Assembly (NCBI GenBank): GCA_017939795.1
Contig: JAGBAA010000081.1
Span: forward strand, 1 to 64,000
Length of the DNA stretch: 64,000 nt
Source: Thermoguttaceae bacterium
Lineage (GTDB): Bacteria; Planctomycetota; Planctomycetia; Pirellulales; Thermoguttaceae
Direction: 5' to 3'
Shown piece by piece: positions 47,121 through 55,658 of the stretch (its first letter is position 1; each line of letters begins with the position of its first letter). The notes under the pieces were generated by a model that was not told where the DNA came from, did no database searches, and was given only the letters and a program-made list of their open reading frames with translations. Position numbers and translations under genes: made by a program.

Positions 47121-48734
47121 ATGAAACGTTCATTCCTCATCATTTCCGCGGCGGTCCTTCTGCTCGGAGGCGCAGCAGCCGGTTTCTGGTACTTTCAGAG
47201 TACTCTGAAAGATCCTGCGGCACTTCAGTCGGCAGAGGATACCCAAACGGCGGCACAAGAAGCAGACACTTCGGGTGAAGAACCTGAAACGGCTTCTGAT
47301 CCCGATCCCCTGACGAAATCAGACGGCACGGATCCCTACGCTCTCACTGGAAGCGAATCTGCCGTCGGTACGGAAGAGGATCTTTCTGCCGTACTCGGAG
47401 AAGTCCCCGAGACCGCGCAGCTCCAGGCAGAAATTTCAGCACAGAAACCGACAGAAAATTCAGATGAAATTCCGGCTCAGGAATCGGCCGACATTCCGGC
47501 GGATCTCTCTTCTTCCGACCTGGATACGGAGAAAAAAACAGACTCCGAAACCGCAGGAACTCCGTCCGAAAAACGCCGGAAGTTCCAGACGGTCAGCGAT
47601 TTTCAGAAAAACGGCACGGACGTTCCGGTTTCCGGACTCGATCCTCTGGCGAACACGATCCCGGGACTTGGAACGAATTCCGGTCCAGGAAATGTTTCGG
47701 GAAGCGGGATGGATGCAGACGGTTCTGTCAGCTCTACCCTGGAAGATCCCTACATGATGCCGCCGTCTGGTTTTCAGCCGAACGCTGCGCGTTCTGAGAC
47801 CGGCACAGCAGGAGAGACCTCTTCATTTGCCGTTTCAGCATTCCCGGCAGCAGACCGGAATGCATCCACGTCCCGGATCCTCGTGAATTCTGTTCCGCGT
47901 GAGGTCGAAAATGGTCTCATCATTCCGATCTACGAAGTGGACGTTCCTGCGGAAGAAGCCGGCGTCATGCGTAAACTCTACGTTCAGGACTTCGCGCAGA
48001 TCCAGAAAGACGACGTTCTGGTCCAGATCGACGACCGGCAGGCCGTCATGGCGGTGAATGTCGCGGAGGCGAAGAAAGAATCTGCCGAGATCCAGATGAA
48101 GAACGACGTGAATGTCCGCTACGCGATCGCGGCACATGCCGTGGCAGACGCTGAGATTAAAAAGGCGGACGAAGCCAACTCAAAGGTCAAGAACACGGTC
48201 CCGGTCGTCGAGTACAATCGTCTCGTTCTCTCGCGGACGCAGGCGGAACTCCAGATCGAGCAGGCACAGCAGGAACTGAAAGTCGCGGCGCAGAACTACA
48301 ATGTGGCGATGGCAGAACTCGATGCCGCGAAACTTGACCAGACGAAATTTGAGATCCACTCTCCGCATGACGGCGTCGTGATGGAACTCTACCGGAAAGA
48401 GGGCGAATGGCTCAAACCAGGAGATCCGATCCTTCGGCTCGTGCAGATGAATCCGATCCGATATAGTTTCCGAATCGAGAGCAAAACACCGCCGGAATCG
48501 ATCTTCAACCGTCCCGTGACCATTTACGTGCCGACTTTGGAGAAAGAATTCAGCGGCAAAGTCACGTTCATCAAGCCGTCGCACGACATCGGCGACATGT
48601 ACCAGGTGTGGGTCGACATCGAAAACACCTGGCAGGCATTTGAAGATCCGGGAGAGGAAGGCCTTCAGAAAGGCTACTGGATCCTCCAGCCGGGAATGCG
48701 TGCCGAAGTAAAGAGCATCGGTACCGTCAAGTAA
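47121..48734 (+). CDS. HlyD-family periplasmic adaptor with acidic linker
   Basis: 537 residues from the ATG at 47121 (AAAAGG site). A transmembrane or signal helix lies at ~5-24 (FLIISAAVLLLGGAAAGFWYF). Residues ~30-265 are low-complexity and rich in Glu, Ser, Thr, Pro and Ala. The adaptor core begins near 275 ('NGLIIPIYEVDVPAEEAGVMRKLYVQDFAQIQKDDVLVQIDD'), with an alpha-hairpin (~310-405) and return strand 'FEIHSPHDGVVMELYRKEGEWLKPGDPILRLV'. The last ~100 residues are beta-rich. It would act in the periplasm as a bridging or substrate-presenting subunit beside the M50 protein. Family assignment is firm; cargo unknown. Confidence 0.85.
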   Translation: MKRSFLIISAAVLLLGGAAAGFWYFQSTLKDPAALQSAEDTQTAAQEADTSGEEPETASDPDPLTKSDGTDPYALTGSESAVGTEEDLSAVLGEVPETAQLQAEISAQKPTENSDEIPAQESADIPADLSSSDLDTEKKTDSETAGTPSEKRRKFQTVSDFQKNGTDVPVSGLDPLANTIPGLGTNSGPGNVSGSGMDADGSVSSTLEDPYMMPPSGFQPNAARSETGTAGETSSFAVSAFPAADRNASTSRILVNSVPREVENGLIIPIYEVDVPAEEAGVMRKLYVQDFAQIQKDDVLVQIDDRQAVMAVNVAEAKKESAEIQMKNDVNVRYAIAAHAVADAEIKKADEANSKVKNTVPVVEYNRLVLSRTQAELQIEQAQQELKVAAQNYNVAMAELDAAKLDQTKFEIHSPHDGVVMELYRKEGEWLKPGDPILRLVQMNPIRYSFRIESKTPPESIFNRPVTIYVPTLEKEFSGKVTFIKPSHDIGDMYQVWVDIENTWQAFEDPGEEGLQKGYWILQPGMRAEVKSIGTVK

Positions 48735-48824
48735 CCGAATGTTCTTCGTGACCATTTTCAGATTTCCCCATGCGGCATACTCGCCGCGATTTGCGGACAG
48801 CAGAACAATACAGTGAATTAAGAT

Positions 48825-51056
48825 ATGGCGACACTTTCCGACAGTCTGGTTTCCAGCAGTGCCAGGAGGCTTCCGATCCGTGTGCGTCCCGACCTGAGCG
48901 CCAAAAAGCAGCGCTATCTCGGGAAAACGTACTGGATCGTGAAAGATCCTGTCGGGCTGAAATACTATCGTTTTCAGGAGGAGGAATTCGCCATCCTTCA
49001 CATGCTGGACGGCACGCTGTCGCTCGACGAGATCAAAAACCGGTTCCAGAAAGAATTTCCGCCCCAAAAAATCACGCTTGAGGAACTCTCGCAGTTCATC
49101 GGCTCTCTGCACCGCAGCGGTCTGATCCTCACCGGAATGCACGACCAGGGGTACCAGCTCTACGAGCGCGCGGTCTCACGCCGCCGAAAAGAACTCCTTG
49201 GCGCGATGTCGAACATCCTGAGCATCCGCTTCAAGGGGATCGACCCGGAACGGCTCCTGAATGCGATCTACCCGTTCACGGCCTGGATCTTCCACCCGTT
49301 CACGATGTTTCTGTCGCTCGTCATGATGGTCAGTGCTCTGCTGCTCGTCCTGACCAATTTCGATACATTTTATGCAAAACTCCCAGGATTCTACCAGTTC
49401 TTCACTCCGGAAAACGGACTTTGGCTCGCCGCGATCCTCGGAATGACGAAAGTCGTGCATGAATTCGGTCACGGACTCACGTGCAAGCATTTCGGCGGGG
49501 AGTGCCATGAGATGGGCGTCATGATCCTGGTGCTGACGCCGTGCCTGTACTGCAATGTGTCCGACTCCTGGATGCTGCCGAGTAAATGGCGCCGTGCCGC
49601 GATCGGTTTCGCCGGAATTTTCGTAGAAGTCTGGCTCGCCGCGTTCGCGACGTTCCTCTGGTGGTACTCAAATCCGGGACTCCTGAACAACATCTGCCTG
49701 AACGTCATGTTCATTTCGTCGGTCAGTACGATCATCTTCAACGCGAATCCCCTGCTCCGGTACGACGGCTACTATGTGTTGTCCGACCTGATGGAGATCC
49801 CGAACATGCGCCAGAAGGCGACGAGCATCCTGAGCCGAAAAGCGGGCGAATGGTTTCTGGGGCTGGAGTATCCCGATGATCCTTTCCTTCCGCAGAGAAA
49901 CCAGGTCCTCTTTGCGATTTACGCCGTCGCGTCCGCGTGCTACAAATGGGTCGTGACGTTTTCCATCACCATGTTCCTTCTTCAGGTCTTCAAACCCTAC
50001 GGGCTGGAGATCCTCGGAATGATGATCGTCGCGATGTCGCTCGTCGGTCTGGTCGTCATGCCGCTGGTGAAAGTCATTAAGTTTTTTTATGTTCCCGGAA
50101 GGCTCGAAAAAGTGAAAAAGCTGCGTTTTTATCTGTCGCTGTGCGTTTTCCTCGGATTCCTCGCATTCCTCTTCTGCGTGAAGCTGCCCTACCGCATTTT
50201 CACGCCGGTCGAGATCCAGTACGAGCACGGCGACACCGTCTACGTGCACATTCCCGGAACACTCGGAGAAGTTTTCGTCAAGCAGGGAGATTTCGTCAAA
50301 AAGGATCAGGAGATCGCCGTTCTTTTCGACTGGGACCTGGACCTCAACATTCAGAAACTGGACCGGGAAGTGAAACGGCTCGAGACACAGCTTGCGCATC
50401 TTCCGGCACTTTCCAAGGAAGATCCGTCAGCGGAAGCGCAGATCCCGGTCGTACAGAAAGCATTGGGAGCAGCACGTGAAGACCTCGCCAAACGGCTTGA
50501 AGACCGAAAGCGGCTGGTCATCCGCGCGACACGTGACGGCATCGTCGTTCCGCCTCCGCTCGTGAAGAAAATGGAACGCGACGGAATGCTCCCCAAATGG
50601 CACGGCACACCGTTCCAGACACGGAATCTCGGTGCATTCATGAGTACCGGCGAGGCGTTCTGCATCATCGGTGACCCGCAAAAAATGAAGGCGACGCTCG
50701 TCGTGACGCAGTCTCAGAAGGATTTTATCCAGCGCGGACAGCGTGTTGAAGTGAATCTCAACGAGTGCCCGTTCCGAGTTTTCGAAGGCGAAACGGTAGA
50801 CGTCGCGACGGAGGAGATCAAAGCAGTCTCTGCCCGGCTCTCGAACAAAAACAAAGGGGAAGTCTCCACCATCACCGACCAGGACGGGACGGAAAAACCG
50901 CAGACTCCGTCGTACAAAGTGGACGTTCCGCTCGACAATTCGGAAGGTCTGATGGAAGTGGGACTCACCGGTCAGGCCAAGATCCACGCGGAACCGCAGA
51001 CGCTTGCATTCCGCCTCTGGCGTCTGATCGCCGAAACGTTCAACTTCAAGATCTGA
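48825..51056 (+). CDS. PqqD-M50 peptidase-HlyD fusion membrane protein
   Basis: 743 residues. Residues ~30-110 resemble a PqqD-like peptide-recognition domain ('RYLGKTYWIVKDPVGLKYYRF', 'ILHMLDGTLSLDEIKNRFQ'). A multipass domain follows, with the zinc protease motif HEFGH (212-216) in a membrane helix and 'NANPLLRYDGYY' with D314 as the likely third zinc ligand, the site-2-protease (M50) pattern. Further helices reach ~460. The C-terminus is an HlyD-type barrel-sandwich plus coiled coil ('VYVHIPGTLGEVFVKQGDFVKKDQEIAVLFD', ~480-560), then another strand set to 743. Combining substrate recognition, intramembrane protease and adaptor in one chain suggests maturation or export of peptides or cleavage of a membrane substrate; this is inference. 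Last gene of the operon. Confidence 0.85.
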   Translation: MATLSDSLVSSSARRLPIRVRPDLSAKKQRYLGKTYWIVKDPVGLKYYRFQEEEFAILHMLDGTLSLDEIKNRFQKEFPPQKITLEELSQFIGSLHRSGLILTGMHDQGYQLYERAVSRRRKELLGAMSNILSIRFKGIDPERLLNAIYPFTAWIFHPFTMFLSLVMMVSALLLVLTNFDTFYAKLPGFYQFFTPENGLWLAAILGMTKVVHEFGHGLTCKHFGGECHEMGVMILVLTPCLYCNVSDSWMLPSKWRRAAIGFAGIFVEVWLAAFATFLWWYSNPGLLNNICLNVMFISSVSTIIFNANPLLRYDGYYVLSDLMEIPNMRQKATSILSRKAGEWFLGLEYPDDPFLPQRNQVLFAIYAVASACYKWVVTFSITMFLLQVFKPYGLEILGMMIVAMSLVGLVVMPLVKVIKFFYVPGRLEKVKKLRFYLSLCVFLGFLAFLFCVKLPYRIFTPVEIQYEHGDTVYVHIPGTLGEVFVKQGDFVKKDQEIAVLFDWDLDLNIQKLDREVKRLETQLAHLPALSKEDPSAEAQIPVVQKALGAAREDLAKRLEDRKRLVIRATRDGIVVPPPLVKKMERDGMLPKWHGTPFQTRNLGAFMSTGEAFCIIGDPQKMKATLVVTQSQKDFIQRGQRVEVNLNECPFRVFEGETVDVATEEIKAVSARLSNKNKGEVSTITDQDGTEKPQTPSYKVDVPLDNSEGLMEVGLTGQAKIHAEPQTLAFRLWRLIAETFNFKI

Positions 51057-51062
51057 AACACA

Positions 51063-51090
51063 AAAACATCAAAACATCAAAACATCAAAA
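51063..51090 (+). repeat. 8-bp tandem repeat AAAACATC, three copies
   Basis: AAAACATC at 51063, 51071 and 51079, just past the M50 stop codon. The rest of this 417-base gap (51,057-51,473) contains no gene. Confidence 0.9.
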
Positions 51091-51365
51091 AGTTTTTGAA
51101 GGCCGCGAGCCGCAGCGGGCGGACTGCGCTTCCGTGCACAGGCATGAACCCGTTCCCGCTGGTCACTGGTGCCGAAGATAAAAAAACAATTTCCAAAATG
51201 TTTCCCTCTCACGGACACCGCCTCTTCGCGGGCAGCCAGACGGCTCTCGCAGAGTGCCGCCGCGCGTGGGACCTTTAGCCAATTGATCTCACTACAGAGA
51301 GCACAGAAGAGCCGCAGAGGTAAAATCAGATCCGGATCGCTGCTTACTTTCCGGAAGAACCATAA

Positions 51366-51413
51366 AAAGACCGCAAAAGGAACTTTACTCCGTTTCCTTC
51401 TGCGGTCTTTCTG
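51366..51413. terminator. Bidirectional terminator between the M50 operon and smc
   Basis: AAAGACCGC (51366-51374) pairs with GCGGTCTTT (51402-51410), with an inner AAAAGGAA/TTTCCTT extension. On the minus strand it ends in five T (best for smc); on the plus strand in TTTCT. Confidence 0.85.
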
Positions 51414-51473
51414 TATCCTGACCTGCATAGATCCGATCTGCGCAAGTCCATCTGAGTGAGTCCGTTTTCCTGT

Positions 51474-54400
51474 CTACTTTTCGGTCTGGCTCTCAGACTC
51501 AGCCGGGAACAGGCGGATCCCGAGCGATTCCAGCTCCCCATTATCGTTCACTTCCTCAAATTTAACAGAGACCTGCTTCGAGATCCCGGAGTCCTGCATC
51601 GTGACGCCGTAGATCGTGTTGGCCACCGACATGGTCTTACGGGAGTGGGAGATGATGATGAACTGCGTCTGATCCCGGAACTGATTCAGGATCTCCGTCA
51701 GACGTACCGTATTCGCCTCGTCAAGAGCCGCATCAACTTCATCGAGAATGCAGAACTGGCTCGGATGGTTCTTGAAAAGCGCGAAAAGGAGCGCGACACA
51801 GGTCATGGTCTTCTCGCCGCCGCTCATGAGAGACAGATTGAGTCTCTGTTTCCCCGGCGGCTGTGCGATGATCTCGACCCCGGCATCGAGCGGATCAGGA
51901 CACTCGGTCAGCTGAAGTTCCGCATGGCCTCCTCCAAACAGATCGCGGAAAATATGGTAGAAGTACTCACCGATCCGCTCAAAGGTGCGCATGAAGAGCT
52001 TCCGGCAGTCTTCGTTGATCCTCTCGATCGTGCGCGTCAGTTTCTCTTTCGCCGACGCACATTCCTGGTACTTCGCAAAGATCTCGTCAAAAACGGTCTG
52101 CGCCTCATCCAGTTCCTTCAGAGAATCCGCGTTGACGTTCCCCAAATGCTGGATCTTGCTGCGAAGCTGGCTGATCTCGCGATGCAGGTCCTTCTGTTTC
52201 GTTTCTTCTCCAGGCATGAAGGAATCGATCCGCTGAAAGAAGTCTTCCTGCTCGATCTCATAGTCCTCGCACAGACGGGCAACGACGTTCTCAGACTCAT
52301 GCGCGAGCGTTCCCTTTTCCAGCTGGAGCGCATGGATCTTCTCTTCTCTGGAACGGATCTTTTCGCGCAGAAGTCCCGCAGCTTCGGAGATCTGTGAGCG
52401 TTCCGCATTGGAAGAATTCTTCTGCTTTCGGAGTTTGAAAAGCTCCAGAGCCGTCTGTTCCTGCGCGCAATAAAAATCCGCAAGACGCGCATTGCTCGCC
52501 AATGCCGTCCGTTCCGCCTCGGTAAAAAGTTTCCGATTCTGCTCAAGCTGGGTCTGCTGTTCGTGGATGATCTTGCGCCGCTCCGTCATGTCGGCATCGA
52601 GGCGGCGGAGGGAATTTCGCAAACTTTCGACACGTTCCTCGCACTTCGCGAGCTGGACCTTGCATTCCGTGACGAGCAGGTTTTTTTCGCTGCGTAAAGC
52701 GTCCGCCTGAAGGATCTCCGTGTCCAGATTTTCCAGTTCACGCTGGATCTCGGCAGCCTGTTCTTCCAAAGCGTTCTTCTCGTCGGACTTTTTCTGATGG
52801 TCCATCCGAAGTGTTTCGAGTTTCTGCTGGATCTTCTGCCCGTTTTCCTGAAATTCACGGACTCTGTTCCGCAGCTGATTCTGGCGTTCTCCGGCAGCTT
52901 CGATCTCCTTACGGCACTCAAAGAGTTTCTGGAGCGTCTCATCCTGTGCGTCTTCCAGCTCCGCAAGTGCTTTCTGACGATTTTCAAGTTTCTGGTGAGT
53001 CTCCTGGACCTCTTCGTCCGCCCGCGTGATCTCATTCAGGAGGATCTGAAGCTGGGAACCAAGTGTTCTGAGTTCACTTCGTCGGGAGATCAGATTACTC
53101 GATGCATGCTGCGGTCCGATACACAGGATCCCATCCGAAGAGTAGCGTTCTCCTGCGACCGTCACGAAATGGATCTGCGGCAGGCCCCCCGTCATGGGAT
53201 CCGGAAGTCTCGCAGAAACTTCTTTTTCCACTCTCCCCGTCCCGGAAAGCTCCAGCAGATCGACCGCCGGGAAAAGCGGGAGCGTCAGTTCCCTCGAATA
53301 GATCTGATGGGAGAGTTTCATCGCGGTATTCAGATCCTCCACGATCCACGTTTCTCCCAGAAGATACTTAAAGAGCGGCAGGTAAAGATCCTCGCACTGA
53401 ATGAATTGATCAGCACGTCCCAAAACTCCCGGCATCTGATCGAGACCATTGGTGATCCGCACATGCGCAAAACGGCTGGCCGCCGCCCGGCGATGCACTT
53501 CTGCCGCACGCAATGCGGGAGAAGACGCCGAAAGAGACGCAGAACCTCCCGCCCCCGCAAGCTCTTCCCGGAATTTTCTCTGACCTTCCGGGAGAAAATC
53601 ATCCATCCAGATGAATCCGACCCGTCCAGGAAATCCCTGGGAATTCTGGCAGAGCGCCTCCAGAAGCGTGGAATTCGGCTCCACGACCAGATACTGTGCA
53701 CACTCGCCGAGTGCCACTTCGATCAACATCGCGGCATCCACTTCCACCTGGATCAGATCCGCCACCAACCCGGAAATGTCGCGAAAAGGGCCGTCTGCGT
53801 GCCGTCTGGCTTCCGTCAAAAGGTAGCGCACACCGGGACTGAGTCCTTCATGGCGTTCCTGCAGTTCCTCAAGCGTCGAAATGCGTCCCAGCATGGCAGA
53901 GTGTCGGCGATGAAGTTCCATCAAGTGCGCCTTTGCTTCATTCCAAAGCCGGTCTGCAGCATCCCGCGCACTCTGTGCTTCGCGAATATCGTCCTCGTTC
54001 CGCTGCTTCAGCACATTCAGCTCGGCAAGATGTCTTTCCTTTTCTGCCTGTCGTGTCCGGCTCTCTTCGATCTCATCCTCGATCGTCTGGATGTGCGTCC
54101 GATTCTGCTCCATCTGCTGAGCAGCGGCGGCTTCCTGAACGGCGAGGGAACTCAATGCGTTTTCTTCTGCAGAGATCCGGCGCATCAGGTCGAAACTGGC
54201 GGCAGACTGTGTTTCTTTCTGCGACCTTAGCCGCTCAAGTACTCCAACGGCATCTTCAAGATCCGCTTTTGCGGCCGTCTGATTCTCCGTCACGCTGGCC
54301 TTCTGCAGCTGCGCCTGATCCAGATCTTCCTGCGCAGCAAATCGATTTTCATCCAGAGAACGCAGGCGTCGTCCCATTTCCGCGATACGGAGACGTCCGG

Positions 54401-55367
54401 AATCGATCTCGCCTTCCAGTTCGCTCATCCGCTTATACTGAAACTGCGCCGCCGCTTCCGAGATTCCGATCGAATGGCGCGTTTCAGCCATCCGATCCGC
54501 AAAAAGCTGGATCTGGCGGTCAAAATGTCCCGTGGATCGATCAAAGTCCTGAAGACGCACTTCGATCTCCTCCAGCTCGCCCTGAAGCTCCTCCTGTTCG
54601 CCAAGCAGGGAAATGATTTTTGATTCCGCCGCGCTGATCTTCGTCTTCATGCCGGAATAGTCCAGCGCAGCCGCCTGAAAGCGCATGTGCTCCAGACGAG
54701 AAGAAAGTTCCCGGAATTCCTGTGCCCGTTCCGCCTGAGACTTCACGCGGTTCAGCTGCGCTTCCTTCTCGCCGACCATGTCGGAAAGACGCAAAAGAGC
54801 CTGTTCGACACGCTCAAGACGATTGGACGCTTCCTGTTTTTTGACCCGGAACCGACTGACTCCGGAGGCTTCCTCAAAAAGAAATCGACGGTCTCGCGGC
54901 GACGACTGAAGCAGACTGTCGACCCTTCCCTGCTCGATGATGCTGTACGCGTGCGTTCCTAGACCGGTCCCCAAAAGCAGGTCGCGAATATCCTTCAGCT
55001 TGCACGGCTGCCGATTCAGGAAATACTCGCTTTCCGCACTTCCCTCACCGCTGCGGAATGCACGCCGCGTCACGACGACCTCCGATGCATCAAAATTCAG
55101 CTTTTCGTCCGAATTGTCGAACGTGAGGGAGACTTCCACGGAATTCATTGCCTTGCGCGTGCTGGAACCGTTGAAGATCACGTCGCTGGAATCTTTGCCG
55201 CGGAGAGATTTCATGCTTTTTTCGCCAAGGACCCACTTGATCGCGTCCACGACATTCGATTTCCCCGAACCATTGGGACCCACGATGACCGTCAGTCCGC
55301 TCGAGAACTCAAACCGGCTTCGGTCGGCGAAACTTTTAAAGCCGCTTACTTCGAGTGATCTAAGCAT
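51474..55367 (-). CDS. smc: Chromosome-segregation ATPase SMC
   Basis: 1,297 residues. The N-terminal head has Walker A 'GPNGSGKS' (30-37) and 'WVLGEKSMKSLRG'. Long coiled coils (~170-500 and ~690-1050) flank a hinge (about 520-680, with 'GVRYLLTEAR' and 'GRVGFIWMDDF'). The C-terminal head has the signature 'LSLMSGGEKT' and Walker B 'FCILDEVDAALDEANT', then 'FIIISHSRKTM'. This is a full-length bacterial SMC that dimerises and, with ScpA (present at 30.0 kb) and ScpB, extrudes DNA loops. Length is slightly above the usual ~1,190, mostly in the coiled coil and hinge. The start at 55367 gives the invariant 'LRSLEVSGFKSFADR'. The ribosome site is weak. Confidence 0.96.
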   Translation of the reverse strand: MLRSLEVSGFKSFADRSRFEFSSGLTVIVGPNGSGKSNVVDAIKWVLGEKSMKSLRGKDSSDVIFNGSSTRKAMNSVEVSLTFDNSDEKLNFDASEVVVTRRAFRSGEGSAESEYFLNRQPCKLKDIRDLLLGTGLGTHAYSIIEQGRVDSLLQSSPRDRRFLFEEASGVSRFRVKKQEASNRLERVEQALLRLSDMVGEKEAQLNRVKSQAERAQEFRELSSRLEHMRFQAAALDYSGMKTKISAAESKIISLLGEQEELQGELEEIEVRLQDFDRSTGHFDRQIQLFADRMAETRHSIGISEAAAQFQYKRMSELEGEIDSGRLRIAEMGRRLRSLDENRFAAQEDLDQAQLQKASVTENQTAAKADLEDAVGVLERLRSQKETQSAASFDLMRRISAEENALSSLAVQEAAAAQQMEQNRTHIQTIEDEIEESRTRQAEKERHLAELNVLKQRNEDDIREAQSARDAADRLWNEAKAHLMELHRRHSAMLGRISTLEELQERHEGLSPGVRYLLTEARRHADGPFRDISGLVADLIQVEVDAAMLIEVALGECAQYLVVEPNSTLLEALCQNSQGFPGRVGFIWMDDFLPEGQRKFREELAGAGGSASLSASSPALRAAEVHRRAAASRFAHVRITNGLDQMPGVLGRADQFIQCEDLYLPLFKYLLGETWIVEDLNTAMKLSHQIYSRELTLPLFPAVDLLELSGTGRVEKEVSARLPDPMTGGLPQIHFVTVAGERYSSDGILCIGPQHASSNLISRRSELRTLGSQLQILLNEITRADEEVQETHQKLENRQKALAELEDAQDETLQKLFECRKEIEAAGERQNQLRNRVREFQENGQKIQQKLETLRMDHQKKSDEKNALEEQAAEIQRELENLDTEILQADALRSEKNLLVTECKVQLAKCEERVESLRNSLRRLDADMTERRKIIHEQQTQLEQNRKLFTEAERTALASNARLADFYCAQEQTALELFKLRKQKNSSNAERSQISEAAGLLREKIRSREEKIHALQLEKGTLAHESENVVARLCEDYEIEQEDFFQRIDSFMPGEETKQKDLHREISQLRSKIQHLGNVNADSLKELDEAQTVFDEIFAKYQECASAKEKLTRTIERINEDCRKLFMRTFERIGEYFYHIFRDLFGGGHAELQLTECPDPLDAGVEIIAQPPGKQRLNLSLMSGGEKTMTCVALLFALFKNHPSQFCILDEVDAALDEANTVRLTEILNQFRDQTQFIIISHSRKTMSVANTIYGVTMQDSGISKQVSVKFEEVNDNGELESLGIRLFPAESESQTEK

Positions 55368-55566
55368 GAGGAGATCAATTCTTCAGCTCTGCTGAAATAA
55401 AACGAAACGGATAAAATGAACCATACTGACGACAAAATCAAAACCAACGCCAACCAGACCGGCAGCAGGACCGGACCGCCAGAGGAACCAGACCGGCGGA
55501 TGTCCCCAATCGGAACGGCTGCGGACAGGAAAAAAATCCGGCAAAGAAAGCCTCTGCGTTTTTTTT

Positions 55567-55603
55567 GAAAAAAGGGAACAGTTTGACGACCAGACTGTTC
55601 CCT
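55567..55603 (-). terminator. Terminator of the FlgI-like lipoprotein gene
   Basis: AGGGAACAGT pairs perfectly with ACTGTTCCCT (55573-55582 and 55594-55603), followed by TTTTTT on the minus strand. Confidence 0.88.
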
Positions 55604-55658
55604 GAATCTTCTTCGGACCGTTCATCCAGTCTCCAAGTACCGGATCGGCTGTCCAAAC

